Below, in pieces: positions 1 through 8,577 of a stretch of DNA of 64,000 nt (positions are counted from its first letter, which is position 1; every line of letters starts with the position of its first letter). The stretch is from Actinomycetota bacterium (GTDB lineage Bacteria > Actinomycetota > Nitriliruptoria > Nitriliruptorales > JAHWKO01), in NCBI GenBank assembly GCA_019347675.1, contig JAHWKW010000002.1, forward strand, positions 124,001 through 188,000, written 5' to 3'. The position numbers were made by a program, and so were the translations under genes. A model generated the notes under the pieces. It made no database searches. It was not told the DNA's origin and worked only from the letters and a program-made list of their open reading frames with translations.

Positions 1-77
1 CGCGGTGCGGTGACCACGCGGAGACGCGGGGTCGGGGCGCGGCCGGGAACACGACGGGACTGGGGGACTGCACTCAT
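1..77 (-). CDS. ftsL: FtsL-like septum protein, 5' end only
   Basis: An ATG at 77 overlaps the TGA of rsmH (ATGA overlap) and stays open for 25 codons to the window edge. What is visible is a basic, proline/arginine-rich N-terminus beginning MSAVPQSRRVPGR. In the dcw cluster the gene after mraZ and rsmH is normally ftsL, a small bitopic divisome protein with a short cytoplasmic basic tail. The assignment rests on position and the tail composition; the membrane helix lies outside the window. Confidence 0.6.
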   Translation of the reverse strand, partial: MSAVPQSRRVPGRAPTPRLRVVTAP

Positions 78-1051
78 GCGGGGACCTCGAGACGGCGCGC
101 GGCGCGCAGTCGCGCAGCGCGGGCGCGTGGGTTGGCGGCGACCTCGGCGTCTCGTGGCCGCTCAGGACGTCGGGTGAGGACCTCCACCAGCGGCTGGCGG
201 CCGCAGCCGCAGACCGGTAGGCGCGGCGGGCAGATGCAGCCGCGGGCGGCGTCAGCGAAGGTCCGCTTGACGATGCGGTCCTCAAGCGAGTGGTACGCGA
301 GGACGACGCACACCCCGCCGGCCATCAGACGCTCGAGGGCCTGCGGCAGGGATGCCTCCAATGCCTCGAGCTCGGCGTTGACCGCGATGCGCAGGGCCTG
401 GAACGTCCGCGTCGCCGGGTGGGGACCGGTGCGACGCGCAGCTGCGGGGATCGCGTCGCGGACGACCTCGGCCAGCTCGCGGGTGGTCGACAACGGCCGG
501 TTCGCGACGATCGCGGCGGCGATCCGCGAGGCGAAGCGTTCCTCGCCGTACCGGGAGATGACCCGGCCCAGCTCCTGCTGGTCGGCCTCGTTGACGATGT
601 CGGCGGCGCTCCGCCCGCTGGTCGGGTCCATGCGCATGTCGAGCGGACCCTCGTGGCGATAGCTGAACCCGCGGTCGGGGCGGTCGACCTGCATCGACGA
701 GATGCCCAGGTCGTACAGGACGCCCGCTGGTCGCTGGATCCCCAGCTCGTCGAGGACATCGGCGAGCGCGTCGAAGCGCGCCTGGATCAGCTCGGTCGGG
801 GCGTCGATGTCGGACAGCCGCTGACGCGCCAGCGCCAGGGCGTCAGCGTCACGGTCGATGCCCACCAGCGACGTGGACAGCCCGCGTGCGGTGCGCGTTC
901 GCGTGATCGCGGCGGCGTGGCCGGCTGCGCCGAGCGTGCAGTCGATGATGGGCCCCGGCGGGGCATCGGCGAGGAGCCCAACGACCCGGTCGACCATGAC
1001 CGGGACGTGCGGGGCGCCGGACGCGGCCGTCACGCGACAGGACGCGATCAC
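74..1051 (-). CDS. rsmH: 16S rRNA (cytosine-1402-N4) methyltransferase RsmH
   Basis: RsmH (MraW) methylates N4 of C1402 in the 16S rRNA P-site using S-adenosylmethionine. The 325-residue length is normal for the family. Family motifs are visible: HVPVM near residue 15, the SAM-binding DCTLGAAGH at about 37-45, and YDLGISSMQVD followed by RGFSY around 118-135. Near the C-terminus are the conserved YHSLEDRIVKR and a Cys-rich stretch. The GTG at 1051 overlaps the mraZ stop by four bases, showing translational coupling; an alternative GTG lies six codons inside. Its stop overlaps the next dcw gene. I see nothing unusual in it. Confidence 0.97.
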   Translation of the reverse strand: MIASCRVTAASGAPHVPVMVDRVVGLLADAPPGPIIDCTLGAAGHAAAITRTRTARGLSTSLVGIDRDADALALARQRLSDIDAPTELIQARFDALADVLDELGIQRPAGVLYDLGISSMQVDRPDRGFSYRHEGPLDMRMDPTSGRSAADIVNEADQQELGRVISRYGEERFASRIAAAIVANRPLSTTRELAEVVRDAIPAAARRTGPHPATRTFQALRIAVNAELEALEASLPQALERLMAGGVCVVLAYHSLEDRIVKRTFADAARGCICPPRLPVCGCGRQPLVEVLTRRPERPRDAEVAANPRARAARLRAARRLEVPA

Positions 1052-1482
1052 GGCGTGGCCTGCAGGGGCAACAGGCGGTCGAGCTCGGCGAAGGCCCTCT
1101 CCGCGTCGCTGCGGTACGTCTCCCAGGTCCCACGGTCCCAGACCTCGACCTTCTCGTCGGCCCCCACGATCGTCAGGTCACGGTCGAGGTCGGCGTACTC
1201 CCGCAGCCGGCCAGGGACGGTCACACGGCCCTGCCCGTCGGGGCTGTCCTGGTGTGCGCCGGCGAGGAACACGCGCAGGTACGCACGCGCGCGCTGATCG
1301 TCGCGTGGGAGTGCGCGCAACTCCTCCACACGCCGCTCGAAGCTGGCGGCGGGGTAGATGTCGATGCAGCGGTCCTGCCCGGGCACGAAGACCAACCCCC
1401 CGGCGAGCCGATCGCGGAAGCGGGCCGGCAGGATGACGCGACCCTTGGCGTCCAGCGTGTGCTGGTGTTCGCCGAGGAACAC
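1048..1482 (-). CDS. mraZ: Transcriptional regulator MraZ
   Basis: MraZ is a ring-forming DNA-binding protein that controls its own dcw operon. The 144 residues carry two AbrB-like MraZ repeats, the first beginning FLGEHQHTLDAKGRVILPARF and the second around residues 75-125 with DGQGRVTVPGRL. The GTG start at 1482 is preceded by GGAGG about eight bases upstream. It is the first gene of the minus-strand operon with rsmH and ftsL. Upstream at 1552-1577 are three 10-bp-spaced boxes of MraZ-operator type next to a strong promoter, consistent with autoregulation. Confidence 0.97.
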   Translation of the reverse strand: MFLGEHQHTLDAKGRVILPARFRDRLAGGLVFVPGQDRCIDIYPAASFERRVEELRALPRDDQRARAYLRVFLAGAHQDSPDGQGRVTVPGRLREYADLDRDLTIVGADEKVEVWDRGTWETYRSDAERAFAELDRLLPLQATP

Positions 1483-1551
1483 GTGGTTGCCTCCGCTTCA
1501 ACTGACTGCCGGCTCGGGGACCATCACACGGCCGGCCGCGATGCCGACAGG

Positions 1552-1577
1552 CCCCAGGTCCCTCCACTTCGCACCAC
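1552..1577 (-). promoter_or_regulatory. MraZ operator: three hexamer boxes at 10-bp spacing
   Basis: On the minus strand the hexamers GTGGTG (1577-1572), GTGGAG (1567-1562) and CTGGGG (1557-1552) follow one another with exact 10-bp periodicity, about 70-95 bases before the mraZ start. MraZ is known to bind three or four TGGGN/GTGGNG repeats at this spacing in the leader of its own operon. The boxes overlap and follow the -10 element, so binding should block initiation. Confidence 0.7.
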
Positions 1578-1605
1578 CATACGCCCCTGCGCTGTGTGGC
1601 GTCAA
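1576..1605 (-). promoter_or_regulatory. Predicted promoter of the mraZ-rsmH operon
   Basis: Reading the minus strand, TTGACG (1605-1600) and TATGGT (1581-1576) are separated by 18 bp, a good sigma-70-type match. Transcription would start near 1569, leaving a leader of about 85 bases to the mraZ GTG. The 1483-1790 stretch holds this promoter, the operator above, and otherwise no gene I can support. Confidence 0.65.
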
Positions 1606-1790
1606 CGGACCCCGTGCGTTCTCCCCCGCGACGGCGCGTCCTGGGACGATCTCGCGCTCGGATGTGTCGCTGCAGTCCCGTCGGGTCACACGTCGACTCG
1701 GTTGGGTCTTCGCGGCGACAACGACCTCCTGTGCCACAACAGCAACGACCGTCAGATCCTCGCGGGGCGTTGGTGGAGGGAAGTGGAGGG

Positions 1791-2336
1791 CTACCGGACG
1801 GAGAGGGCGGCGTCCCACCGCGCCCCGAGGTACGGCTGGAGGTAGGGTCGCCAGTCGTGGCCCAGGCGCCCAGCGCGGACCACGAGCCAGAACACCGGCG
1901 GCGGAGCCTTCGGTGCGACGGCGAGCTCCAGGCCGGCCTCGGCCGGCGTGCGGTCCTGCTTGGTGGCGTTGCAGCGGCGGCACGCGGCCACCACGTTCTC
2001 CCAGCGGTGCTCACCGCCCCGCGAGCGCGGGATCACGTGGTCGACGTCCTCCGCCGGCGCGTGGCAGTACTGGCAGCGGCCGCCGTCGCGGACGAACACC
2101 GCACGGCGGGACAGCCCGGCGTGGGCCCGCCGCGGCACGTGCACGTACCGGGTGAGGCGGACCACGGTCGGGGCGCGCAGCGCCAGCCTCTCGGAGCGGA
2201 ACCACGCCCCGTCTTCGTGGACGATCTCCGCCTTGCTGGTCAGGACCAGCACCACCGCGCGGCGGGCGGAGACCACGGCCAGAGGCTCCATGGAGGCGTT
2301 CAGGACCAGTGTCGGTCCTGGCGAGGCCACCAGCAC
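1791..2336 (-). CDS. HNH endonuclease family protein
   Basis: The 181-residue protein has a full HNH/zinc-finger nuclease core: a CQYC pair, then DHVIPRSRGG (catalytic D-H), W-N in the middle, and VAACRRCN with the second Cys pair and the last Asn. The N-terminus TLVLNASMEPLAVVSARRAV is typical of the stand-alone HNH proteins widespread in actinobacteria, whose role is not established; some sit near housekeeping loci without restriction partners, as here. The start is a GTG at 2336 or 2330; the longer open frame upstream reads antisense through moxR and is not coding. It is transcribed away from moxR. Confidence 0.88.
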   Translation of the reverse strand: MLVASPGPTLVLNASMEPLAVVSARRAVVLVLTSKAEIVHEDGAWFRSERLALRAPTVVRLTRYVHVPRRAHAGLSRRAVFVRDGGRCQYCHAPAEDVDHVIPRSRGGEHRWENVVAACRRCNATKQDRTPAEAGLELAVAPKAPPPVFWLVVRAGRLGHDWRPYLQPYLGARWDAALSVR

Positions 2337-2396
2337 ATGGCGACCTCCAGCGTCACCGGAGGCCCGGCCGTGGTCGCTCGTGCGGGCAGCGTCGTC

Positions 2397-2520
2397 CACG
2401 CTGGCGAGTGTACGCCCCGTCCACCGGCGCACCCGTTGCAGCGCAACCCGGTGAAGCCCTCCCACGCTGGCGAGTGTACGCCCCGTCCACCGGTGCACCC
2501 GTTGCAGCGCAACCCGGTGA
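2397..2520. repeat. Two copies of a 58-bp hairpin-bearing direct repeat (period 66)
   Basis: Near-identical 58-bp units lie at 2397-2454 and 2463-2520, differing at one base (GGCGC versus GGTGC). Each contains an inner dyad GTTGC-AGC-GCAAC and an outer pair CACCGG/CCGGTG, so each can fold into a hairpin. A few bases of a third unit follow. They occupy the divergent intergenic space (2337-2621) between the HNH and moxR genes. Function unknown; a structured leader or a local duplication are both possible. Confidence 0.85.
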
Positions 2521-2621
2521 CACCCTGCCACGCCGGCATCCAGATCGTCTCGGCACGGGGAGGATGTCGGCCCCGCGGCTACCATCGCCGCGCCGCCGAC
2601 CACCGGCGGCCAGGAGGCATC

Positions 2622-3611
2622 GTGGCCAAGGCGGCCAAGGCCATGACCGGTTCGGGGGCACGGCTGGATCTCGTCCCCCTGGCGTCGACGCTCGCCGCCA
2701 TCGAAGGCAACGTCCGCTCGGTGATCGAGGGCAAGCCCGCGGTGGTGCGTCTGGCGGTCGTCGCGCTGCTGGCCGAGGGTCACATCCTGATCGAGGACGT
2801 GCCAGGAGTCGGGAAGACGCTGTTGGCCAAGGCGCTCGCACGTTCCATCGACTGCTCGGTGCAGCGTGTGCAGTTCACCCCCGACCTGTTGCCGTCCGAC
2901 GTCACCGGGGTCACCGTCTACAGCCCCGACACCGGGCAGTTCGAGTTCAAGCCGGGCCCGGTCTTCGCCAACGTGGTGCTCGGCGACGAGATCAACCGCG
3001 CCGGACCCAAGACCCAGTCCGCGCTCCTGGAGGCGATGGAGGAGCGCACCGTCACCGTCGACGGTGTGACCTACGCGCTGGGGGTGCCGTTCCTGGTGAT
3101 GGCGACCCAGAACCCGATCGAGCTCGACGGCACCTACCCGCTGCCCGAGGCGCAGCGCGACCGCTTCATGATGCGCCTCGCGATCGGCTACCCGGATGCG
3201 GACGCCGAGCTGGAGGTGCTGCGCACGCACGGCCACGGCGACCGGCTCGCCGACCTGGCTGCGGTGACCGACGCCTCGACCGTCGCCGAGGTGATCGAGG
3301 TGGTCCGAGGGGTGTACGTCGCCGAGTCGGTCGAGCGCTACATCGTCGCGATCTGCCGCTCGACCCGCACCCACGGCGACGTGGAGCTGGGAGCCTCGCC
3401 CCGCGCGTCGCTGGCTTTGATGCGGGCAGCCCGGGCGCTCGCGGCGACCGAAGGGCGAGACTACGTGGTCCCCGACGACGTCAAGGCCCTCGTGCCGCAC
3501 GTGCTGCCGCACCGTCTGATCCTACGGCCAGAGGCGCAGCTGGCCGGCCGCGGCCCCAGCGACGTCCTCGCCGACGTGGTCGCCGGGATGCCCGCCCCGA
3601 CCGGGCCGTGA
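2622..3611 (+). CDS. MoxR family AAA+ ATPase
   Basis: MoxR ATPases act as chaperones for partner DUF58/VWA proteins and are often linked to cell-wall or protein-maturation tasks. The 329 residues show Walker A GVGKT at 62-66, Walker B with VVLGDEINRA near 120-130, sensor 1 ATQNP and the PEAQRDRF arginine-finger region; the C-terminal lid domain follows. I chose the GTG at 2622, which sits four bases after a perfect AGGAGG; an ATG at 2643 is an alternative. Its stop overlaps the DUF58 start by four bases, so the two are translationally coupled. Confidence 0.95.
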   Translation: MAKAAKAMTGSGARLDLVPLASTLAAIEGNVRSVIEGKPAVVRLAVVALLAEGHILIEDVPGVGKTLLAKALARSIDCSVQRVQFTPDLLPSDVTGVTVYSPDTGQFEFKPGPVFANVVLGDEINRAGPKTQSALLEAMEERTVTVDGVTYALGVPFLVMATQNPIELDGTYPLPEAQRDRFMMRLAIGYPDADAELEVLRTHGHGDRLADLAAVTDASTVAEVIEVVRGVYVAESVERYIVAICRSTRTHGDVELGASPRASLALMRAARALAATEGRDYVVPDDVKALVPHVLPHRLILRPEAQLAGRGPSDVLADVVAGMPAPTGP

Positions 3612-4849
3612 CCGATCGAGGCAAGCTGATGCTGGTCGCAGCGGCCGCATCCTGGGTCGTGAGCCGGACCTTCGCGATCGACGAGCTGTCGATGGCGGCG
3701 CTCGCGTGCATCGCGCTGGTCGTCGTGGGCGTCACCTACACGCGGGTGGCGTCCGCACACGTGTCGATGCGCCGCAGCGTGCGCCCGCACCGCCTCTTCC
3801 ACGACGCCCACGCCACCGTCACGCTGGACGTGCGCAACGACGGGCGGCTGCCGACGGCCGTCCTGATCGTCGAGGACCGCGTCCCCGGCGTCCTCGCGAT
3901 CCCGCCCCGCTTCGTCGTTCCGCCTCTGCGCCCGCGGCAGGTCCACCAGGTCACGTACCGCCTGCACGGGCGGCAGCGTGGCCGCTACGCGATCGGACCG
4001 GCCGTCGTGCATCTGCGGGACCCGTTCGGCGTGGCGCAGCGGCCGGTGCGGTTCGGGGCGACCAACGAGGTGCTCGTGTACCCGCCGGTGTGGGCACTGC
4101 CACCGGCGCTGCCACGCATGGGACCGGTGGGGACGGTCAGCGACGGCTCCGCACGTCCGCTGGCCACAAGCGGGGACTTCGCCAACATCCGTGAGCACGT
4201 CCGCGGTGATGACCTGCGCAAGGTGCACTGGAAGTCGACCGCGCACCGCGGGAAGATCATGATCAAGCAGGAGCAGGCGCCCCAGGGCGCCGAGGCGACC
4301 ATCGTCTTGGACACGCGGCGGGACGCCCACCGCGGCACCGGCCCCACCTCCACGTTCGAAGAGGCCGTCGCGGTCGCCGCGAGCGCAGCCTACGACCTGT
4401 CGGAACGCGGCTACCGGCTGCGGCTGGTGGCCGGCTCCGTCACCGAGCCTGCCCCGACCCTGCCGTGGGAGGTGCTCCTCGAGCGCCTCGCCGTGGTGAG
4501 CGCCCGACGGGGCGCGACTCTCCGCCCGGTGTGGCAGCCGCTGGCCGCTGGCACGGCCGGCGAGGGGATGCTGGTCGCGGTGGTCGCCCCGCCCGGCGCC
4601 GAGGACCTGCGCCACATGGTCCGCGCCGGGCGCGGCTTCGCGCTGCGGGTCGCGGTGGTGGTGGCCGCGCGTACACCACGCCCCGAACCCGGCAGTCGTG
4701 AGCGCCTGGCGGCTGGGGACGCGCTGCGGGCGCTCCGCGTGGCAGGGTGGCGCGCGAGCCTGCACCGGCCTGGCGATCGCCTCGACGTCACCTGGGGGGA
4801 ACTGGCACTGCACGCGGCGCGCGGCGCGCCCGCGGGGTCACCGCGCTGA
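3608..4849 (+). CDS. DUF58 domain-containing membrane protein
   Basis: The 413-residue protein starts at a GTG overlapping the moxR stop. Two hydrophobic segments cover about residues 6-45. The DUF58 signature GDDLRKVHWKSTAHRGK lies near residue 200, within a VWA-like fold. DUF58 proteins are the usual partners of MoxR ATPases, and with a following transglutaminase they form a conserved three-gene operon whose substrate is not known. Its TGA shares one base with the next ATG. Confidence 0.92.
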   Translation: MTDRGKLMLVAAAASWVVSRTFAIDELSMAALACIALVVVGVTYTRVASAHVSMRRSVRPHRLFHDAHATVTLDVRNDGRLPTAVLIVEDRVPGVLAIPPRFVVPPLRPRQVHQVTYRLHGRQRGRYAIGPAVVHLRDPFGVAQRPVRFGATNEVLVYPPVWALPPALPRMGPVGTVSDGSARPLATSGDFANIREHVRGDDLRKVHWKSTAHRGKIMIKQEQAPQGAEATIVLDTRRDAHRGTGPTSTFEEAVAVAASAAYDLSERGYRLRLVAGSVTEPAPTLPWEVLLERLAVVSARRGATLRPVWQPLAAGTAGEGMLVAVVAPPGAEDLRHMVRAGRGFALRVAVVVAARTPRPEPGSRERLAAGDALRALRVAGWRASLHRPGDRLDVTWGELALHAARGAPAGSPR

Positions 4850-7119
4850 TGCGTCGCGATCTCGTGTTGACCGGCGCGGCAGCGCTGGTCGTGTTGACCG
4901 CGACGGCCTCCCTGCAGCGGGTCTTCCTCGACGGAGCATGGCGACCTCACGCCTGGGGTGCGGCCGCGGTGGCGCTGGCGGTGGCTGCCGCCGCCCACCG
5001 TCTGCGGCTCGGCGTTGTGGGCGCCGCCGTCCTCAGCGCCGCTGCGTTCGTGGCAGCCACCTCGGCGGCGCACCTGGACATCGGCGGCTGGCTGCCCGGG
5101 CGCGCCGACCTGGCCGAGTACACCGCGTTGTGGGCAGTCGCGGTCAACGACCTCGCTCACGAACCTGCCCCCGCCCGGACCACACCCGGGCTGATGCTGA
5201 TCGTGTGGACCGGGGCCTGGTGGGTGACCCACGGGTTGCACGAGCTCCTGGTGCGGCTGCGCCGGCCCGGCCACGCCCTGGTGGCCGCGGCGTGTCTGTG
5301 GGCGTTCCCCCTGGCGGTCCCCCAGCCGCCAGGACGGACCTGGCCCCAGGCCATGCCGTTCCTGGCCGCAGCGGCGCTGGTCCTCCTGCTGGAACCCGAC
5401 CCCGACGTGGCGGCCCGGCGGCGACCCGCCGGCTCGCCGCGGCTGAGCCCGGCAGGGGTGGGACTGGGCGCGGTCGCGATCCTCATCGCTGGGTCGGCCC
5501 CGACCATCGTCCCGGGGTACGGCCAGGCACCGTGGGTGAACCTGTCCGGGCAGCGCGCCGCCCGGGGCTACCAACCGATCGTCGACGTCTCGACGCGGCT
5601 CACGCTGCCGGCACCGCGTGACCTGCTCCGCGTGGACGCGCCGCGGCCGCTGTACCTGCGCCTCGCCGGGCTGGACACCTTCGATGGGTACACCTGGCGT
5701 GTCGGCCCGGCCGGGTCGCCCTCGTTCTCCCCGGACGAGGTCATCCCGGTCGACCGGACGCTGCCGCCGGAGGTCGAGATCCGCGCGCAGGAGCCGGTCA
5801 CCGTGACGGTCGAGAACCTGTCGTTGGAGAACGTCTTCGTTCCGGTCCCCTACCACCCGCTCCGGGTCGGCGGCGACGCCGCCCGCTCCATGGTGTACTC
5901 CCGCGACGGCACGTTCATCGCCTCGTCCCAGACCCTCGACGGCAGGCCGGCGCTGGTCCCCGGCCTGGCCTACAGCGTGCGGTCCGCGATCCCCAATCCA
6001 CGTCCCGAGGACCTGCGGACGGTCACCGAACACAACTACGGCGACCCCGGCGACGAACGGTGGTTGGCGCTGCCGCGGGACTACCCCGAGCTGCGAGCCG
6101 TGGCCGACGAGGTGCTCGCCGCCGCCGACGCCGCGACCCCGTTCGATACGGCGTTCGCGCTGCAGGACTTCTTCCGCGACAGCCGCCGCTTCCAGTACTC
6201 GCTCGACGTCCCGCCGCTGCGCGACGCCGATGCGCTGACACGGTTCGTCACCACCGACCGCACCGGGTACTGCGAGTACTTCGCCACCGCCATGGCGGTG
6301 ATGCTGCGGCTGGAGGGCATCCCGTCCCGCGTGGCGGTGGGTTTCCGGCTGGGACGGCAGAGCGAGTCGGGCCAGTACGTGGTGTCGACCGACAACGCCC
6401 ACGCCTGGGTCGAGGTGCTGTTCCCCGGTTACGGCTGGATCCAGTTCGAACCGACGCCGGCGCTCCCCGACGCACTGGTTCCCTCCCGCCAGGAGATCAT
6501 CCCGTCCGAACCGGTCGGTGGAGGGTCGCGACCGCCGCGTGGCGCCCAACCTGCGTCCGGTGAGGAGCTCCCCGACCGACCGCCCGATGACGTGGCGCCC
6601 ACCGAACCCTCCGCGCGACCGTCCGTCCCCGCCGCTCGCGGCGGTGCCGGGTCGCAGGACAACGGCACTCAGCCCCTGCCGTGGCTGCTGGTCGCGGTGA
6701 TGGGGGGTGGGGCGGCCTTGCTGTTCGCGCAGCGGCGGCCGCGTGGCGACCTCGACGATCGGGAACGGGTCCTGGCCACCCAACGGCGGGTGCATTCGCA
6801 GGCTCGGCGGTACGGCGTCGGCCGCCGTCGCTCGGAGACGGCGCGGGAGGTCGCGTTGCGGTGGGCGGCCGAGGGCAGGGTCGGCGCCGACCAGGCCCGC
6901 CGCTTCGCCGACCTGGCGCAGGCCGCCGCGTTCGGCGGCCTGGTGGAGCGGGGCGCCGCAGATGAGGCCGAACGGCTGGGCGGGCAGGTCACAGCCGGGC
7001 TGCGAGCGTCCGTGACGCGCCGTCACCGGCTGGTCGCGCCGATCCGGATCCCGCTCGCGGGTGCCATGTCGACGGGGCGTCGGGCCGCGGCGGTGGTCAG
7101 GCACCGAGTCCTCGGTTAG
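4849..7119 (+). CDS. TgpA-type transmembrane transglutaminase-like protein
   Basis: The 756-residue protein has an N-terminal block of about five to six hydrophobic helices (residues 1-210), an extracytoplasmic region with a transglutaminase core, a Pro-rich linker, one further helix near residue 610, and a cytoplasmic DUF4129-like tail. The catalytic triad is visible: Cys475 in RTGYCEYFA, His518 in NAHAWVEV, and an acidic residue in the WIQFEPTP motif. It closes the moxR-DUF58 operon. In Pseudomonas a relative (TgpA) is essential for viability, with a suspected envelope role; activity here is inferred from the intact triad. Confidence 0.92.
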   Translation: MRRDLVLTGAAALVVLTATASLQRVFLDGAWRPHAWGAAAVALAVAAAAHRLRLGVVGAAVLSAAAFVAATSAAHLDIGGWLPGRADLAEYTALWAVAVNDLAHEPAPARTTPGLMLIVWTGAWWVTHGLHELLVRLRRPGHALVAAACLWAFPLAVPQPPGRTWPQAMPFLAAAALVLLLEPDPDVAARRRPAGSPRLSPAGVGLGAVAILIAGSAPTIVPGYGQAPWVNLSGQRAARGYQPIVDVSTRLTLPAPRDLLRVDAPRPLYLRLAGLDTFDGYTWRVGPAGSPSFSPDEVIPVDRTLPPEVEIRAQEPVTVTVENLSLENVFVPVPYHPLRVGGDAARSMVYSRDGTFIASSQTLDGRPALVPGLAYSVRSAIPNPRPEDLRTVTEHNYGDPGDERWLALPRDYPELRAVADEVLAAADAATPFDTAFALQDFFRDSRRFQYSLDVPPLRDADALTRFVTTDRTGYCEYFATAMAVMLRLEGIPSRVAVGFRLGRQSESGQYVVSTDNAHAWVEVLFPGYGWIQFEPTPALPDALVPSRQEIIPSEPVGGGSRPPRGAQPASGEELPDRPPDDVAPTEPSARPSVPAARGGAGSQDNGTQPLPWLLVAVMGGGAALLFAQRRPRGDLDDRERVLATQRRVHSQARRYGVGRRRSETAREVALRWAAEGRVGADQARRFADLAQAAAFGGLVERGAADEAERLGGQVTAGLRASVTRRHRLVAPIRIPLAGAMSTGRRAAAVVRHRVLG

Positions 7120-7140
7120 CGACGGGGCTTCGCGACGGCG

Positions 7141-7268
7141 CTTCGCGACGGCGGTCAGCGACCGCCGGTGCGGCGGCGCGGCGGCCACCCTCGGTTCGCG
7201 ACGGGGCTTCGCGACGGCGGTCAGCGACCGCCGGTGCGGCGGCGCGGCGGCCGCCCTCGGTTCGCGAC
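7141..7268. repeat. Two tandem 66-bp repeats, each with a perfect GC hairpin
   Basis: Units begin at 7141 and 7207, differing at one base, and a partial unit precedes them from about 7120. Each contains GGCGGTC-AGC-GACCGCC (7150-7166 and 7216-7232), a 7-bp stem with a 3-base loop. They fill the space between two convergent genes and could act as paired bidirectional terminators, although no T-run follows. Confidence 0.85.
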
Positions 7269-7286
7269 GCCCCGGCGAGCGGACGG

Positions 7287-7610
7287 CTAGCGGCGGCGGC
7301 GCACGAAGGCTCGACGGAGCTCGTCGATCACGCCGCCCGGCCCCGAACCCAGGCCCCGCACCGCACCGGCACCGACGAGCACCGAGGTGAACATCAGCGC
7401 GAACCCGACCATCCCGAGGACCAGGTGGAAGGTCAAGCCGAGCAGCGTCACGAGACCGACGAGGAAACCGATCACCGACCAGCGCAAACGACGCAGGTGC
7501 AACCGGGCAGGGGTGGTGTTCGCCACGGTGGCGACGAACTTCGGGTCCTCTTCGGACAGCTGCCGCGCGATCTCCTGCAGCATGCGCTCCTCGTGCTCGG
7601 ACAGCGGCAT
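7287..7610 (-). CDS. DUF3040 domain-containing membrane protein
   Basis: The 107-residue protein begins MPLSEHEERMLQEIARQLSEEDPKF, the family signature of DUF3040, followed by a basic stretch and two transmembrane helices (about residues 45-65 and 67-85). The family is confined to actinobacteria, where members often lie near division or cell-wall genes; the function is not established. The ATG at 7610 is preceded by an AGGGAGA-like ribosome site. It is convergent with the transglutaminase gene across the 66-bp repeats. Confidence 0.9.
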   Translation of the reverse strand: MPLSEHEERMLQEIARQLSEEDPKFVATVANTTPARLHLRRLRWSVIGFLVGLVTLLGLTFHLVLGMVGFALMFTSVLVGAGAVRGLGSGPGGVIDELRRAFVRRRR

Positions 7611-7724
7611 TGTGTCTCCCTCTGCGCCACCACGGCCGGGGCTCTACGAGTATACGAGCGGCCCCGCCACCACGGTGGGTGAGCACTCGGATCGTCGGGT
7701 CACCTCGCGGACGGTCACCCGACC

Positions 7725-8498
7725 GTGGCCGGTACGATCGGCTCCGCCGACGGCCACGGGGACGATGTGCTCGAGCGTGAGTGGGTGAGCATCCGCGACC
7801 CCGATGACGGCCACCTGCGGTACACCTTCGACGTGTCCTTCCTGCTGTCGCACTACCGGTGCATCTACGGGCAGGGTTGCCCGGGGGTCCTGTGCGACGG
7901 CAGCGACCCGGCGCTGGGCTGCTGTGTGCACGGGGCGTACTACGTCGACGCCGACGAGCGGGTCCGCGTCGAAGGTGAGCTGCTCAACGAGCTCGATCCC
8001 GAGATCATGCAACTCCACGACCAGGCGGTGGCGGACGGCATCACGTCGCTCGACGAGGACGGAGAGGCCCACACGCGCCTGGTCGACGGCGCGTGCATCT
8101 TCCTCAACCGCGGCGGGTGGCCGGCCGGCGAAGGATGCTCGTTGCACGTGCTGGCGATGCGCCGCGGCGAGCACCACATGACCTACAAGCCGACCGTCTG
8201 CTGGCAGGTGCCCCTGCACCGCTCGATCGCCGAGGAGGTCGCCAACGACGGCGAGAAGCTCGAGATCCACACGATCTCGGCGTTCGAACGTGGGACGTGG
8301 GGGGAAGGCGGGGCGGACTTCGCCTGGTGGTGCACCGATGAGCCATCGGCGTTCACCGCACGGCAACCGCTGTACCGCAGCATGGAACGTGAGCTGCGTG
8401 AGATGGTCGGCGACGGGGTGTACGACGAGCTCGCCACGTTCCTCGACCGTCGGCGGCGCCGCCGGGACACGGTGCGGTTCCTCCCGGTCGCCGACTAG
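7725..8498 (+). CDS. Conserved Cys-rich protein (YkgJ/DUF3109-like metal site)
   Basis: The 257-residue protein has a cysteine cluster near residues 45-70 (CIYGQGC, GVLC, GCC), later a CIF segment, and a further Cys near 160. The spacing resembles the putative zinc- or iron-chelating YkgJ/DUF3109 group, which may carry an Fe-S or zinc site. No enzyme motif is recognised. The first GTG (7725) is used here; the GTG at 7767 is an alternative. It is divergent from the DUF3040 gene and convergent with dinB. The function should be treated as unknown. Confidence 0.75.
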   Translation: MAGTIGSADGHGDDVLEREWVSIRDPDDGHLRYTFDVSFLLSHYRCIYGQGCPGVLCDGSDPALGCCVHGAYYVDADERVRVEGELLNELDPEIMQLHDQAVADGITSLDEDGEAHTRLVDGACIFLNRGGWPAGEGCSLHVLAMRRGEHHMTYKPTVCWQVPLHRSIAEEVANDGEKLEIHTISAFERGTWGEGGADFAWWCTDEPSAFTARQPLYRSMERELREMVGDGVYDELATFLDRRRRRRDTVRFLPVAD

Positions 8499-8577
8499 CG
8501 CTGCCTGGGAGCGTCGTCGATCGCGCGTGTCGAGCGGTCGGTGAGCGCGGAGCGGCGGCCACCGCCCGATGCGTCGG

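Noticed and set aside
1771-1789. GTGGAGGGAAGTGGAGGG on the plus strand as a MraZ operator
   Set aside because: It faces away from mraZ and lies 200 bases upstream of its promoter next to the HNH stop; the boxes at 1552-1577 fit better.
4411-7686. 1091-codon minus-strand open frame
   Set aside because: Antisense to the transglutaminase and DUF58 genes, with Arg/Pro/Gly-rich shadow composition and no motifs.
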